Assembly (NCBI RefSeq): GCF_040538665.1
Contig: NZ_JBEWXT010000001.1
Span: 2,878,501-2,942,500 of the forward strand
From: Aureibaculum sp. 2308TA14-22
GTDB taxonomy: Bacteria; Bacteroidota; Bacteroidia; Flavobacteriales; Flavobacteriaceae
Direction: 5' to 3'
DNA: 64,000 bases
The notes below the pieces were generated by a model. The model worked only from the letters and a program-made list of their open reading frames with translations. It did no database searches and was not told where the DNA came from. The translations under genes were made by a program, and so were the position numbers. Below, piece after piece: positions 63,474 to 64,000 of the stretch; positions within the stretch are counted from its first letter, which is position 1; every line of letters starts with the position of its first letter.

Positions 63474-64000
63474 CTAAAAATTAGCTTTTCGCTTTTCCAA
63501 AAATGCAGTAGTACCTTCTGTAAAATCATCTGTACCAAAACATTTTCCAAATTGCTTAATCTCTTTATTATAACCATTAGTGCCTTCTTTAAATCCAGCA
63601 TTTACAGCTTTTATGGCAGAAGCAATTGCCAGAGGGGAATTTTGTATAATCTTATTCGCTAATTTTTCGGCCAATGGCAATAATTCTTCTTGAGTTACAT
63701 TATAATTTATCAAGCCAACTTTTAAGGCTTCGTCGGCATTAATCATCCTAGCAGTCATAATCATTTCCATAGCTTTACCCTTACCAACTAATTGTGGCAA
63801 ACGTTGGGTGCCTCCATAGCCCGGAATAACACCTAAACTGGTTTCTGGCAAACCCATTTTAGCATTATCAGAGGCAATTCTAAAATGACAAGCCATTGCC
63901 AATTCTAGTCCACCCCCAAGAGCAAAACCATTGATAGCTGCAATTACCGGAGTAGATAAATTTTCTATAAAATTGAAAACCAATTCTTGTCCGTCTTTTG
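63474..64000 (-). CDS. Enoyl-CoA hydratase/isomerase, C-terminal part (runs off right edge)
   Basis: The frame is open to the right edge, leaving the last 175 codons of a crotonase-family protein (usual length about 260). The codon at 63983 is TTG inside KDGQELVFNF, not a start. The oxyanion-hole segment GFALGGGLELAMAC and GLPETSLGVIPGYGGTQRLP include the two Glu expected of a true hydratase. The end LEKRKANF is typical of fatty-acid beta-oxidation enzymes; a more specific substrate cannot be told. It precedes the TPR-AraC regulator by 21 bases. Confidence 0.9.
   Translation of the reverse strand, partial: KDGQELVFNFIENLSTPVIAAINGFALGGGLELAMACHFRIASDNAKMGLPETSLGVIPGYGGTQRLPQLVGKGKAMEMIMTARMINADEALKVGLINYNVTQEELLPLAEKLANKIIQNSPLAIASAIKAVNAGFKEGTNGYNKEIKQFGKCFGTDDFTEGTTAFLEKRKANF

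Overview
The window looks like chromosome from a marine member of the Bacteroidota, most likely the family Flavobacteriaceae. The DNA is AT-rich. Many genes start downstream of the Bacteroidota sigma-A -7 element TAnnTTTG. The gene content is also typical: an ECF sigma/FecR pair, a CarboxypepD_reg-type outer-membrane receptor, secreted S9, S41 and M28 peptidases, PVC-type cytochrome/dehydrogenase lipoproteins, mitochondrial-type aconitase, class-2 PyrF and a ferritin-like acyl-ACP desaturase. I see no rRNA, tRNA, CRISPR array, phage genes or transposase. The species cannot be named from this alone.

Layout. 1-3.5 kb (minus): the 5' part of a membrane-bound dehydrogenase-like lipoprotein gene that runs off the left edge, then uxuA and an SDR oxidoreductase (hexuronate catabolism). 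3.5-4.5 kb: a long divergent intergenic region with a hairpin terminator and an inverted repeat. 4.5-5.9 kb: ECF sigma factor and a short FecR. 6-13.3 kb: housekeeping genes (aconitase; tpiA-prmA-clpS; pyrF; a membrane protein; der). 13.5-31 kb: transport, envelope and secreted enzymes (CynX-like MFS, beta-barrel receptor, cytochrome c lipoprotein, PqqB-like hydrolase, TPM protein, VPS10/BNR propeller protein, CPA2 antiporter, M28 peptidase, PepP).

31-40 kb is the accessory-looking part. It is a same-strand row of small, mostly secreted or membrane proteins without clear function. The genes are separated by a recurring intergenic leader element (five copies around TCGCTAA) and by palindromic repeats. 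A two-gene module (34.9-36.0 kb) sits between two copies of the promoter and start region of the YfcC permease gene. 37.6-53.6 kb: serine hydrolase, BrnQ, alpha/beta hydrolase, TlpA-like thioredoxin, ThiL, S41 peptidase, an LVIVD/propeller lipoprotein pair, metallophosphoesterase, DjlA-like co-chaperone, bacilliredoxin, and plsC overlapping an acyl-ACP desaturase gene.

53.6-57.2 kb: a tightly packed minus-strand operon (mono-haem cytochrome c, YceI, OB-fold membrane protein, DUF5777 barrel) diverges from an ECF sigma gene overlapping an HD hydrolase gene. A candidate ECF promoter (TGTAACC, 17 bases, TCTAA) faces the cytochrome operon. 57.3-64 kb (minus): TraB-like protein, S9 peptidase with a long C-terminal extension, a small membrane protein, a TPR-TM-AraC regulator, and an enoyl-CoA hydratase cut by the right edge.

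I see no clear-cut new defence or biosynthetic system. The best leads are the leader-repeat array at 31-40 kb with the duplicated start fragment, the ECF-controlled cytochrome/YceI unit, and the non-coding structures at 3.5-4.5 kb. All assignments come from reading the sequence and from memory of protein families; no searches were run.
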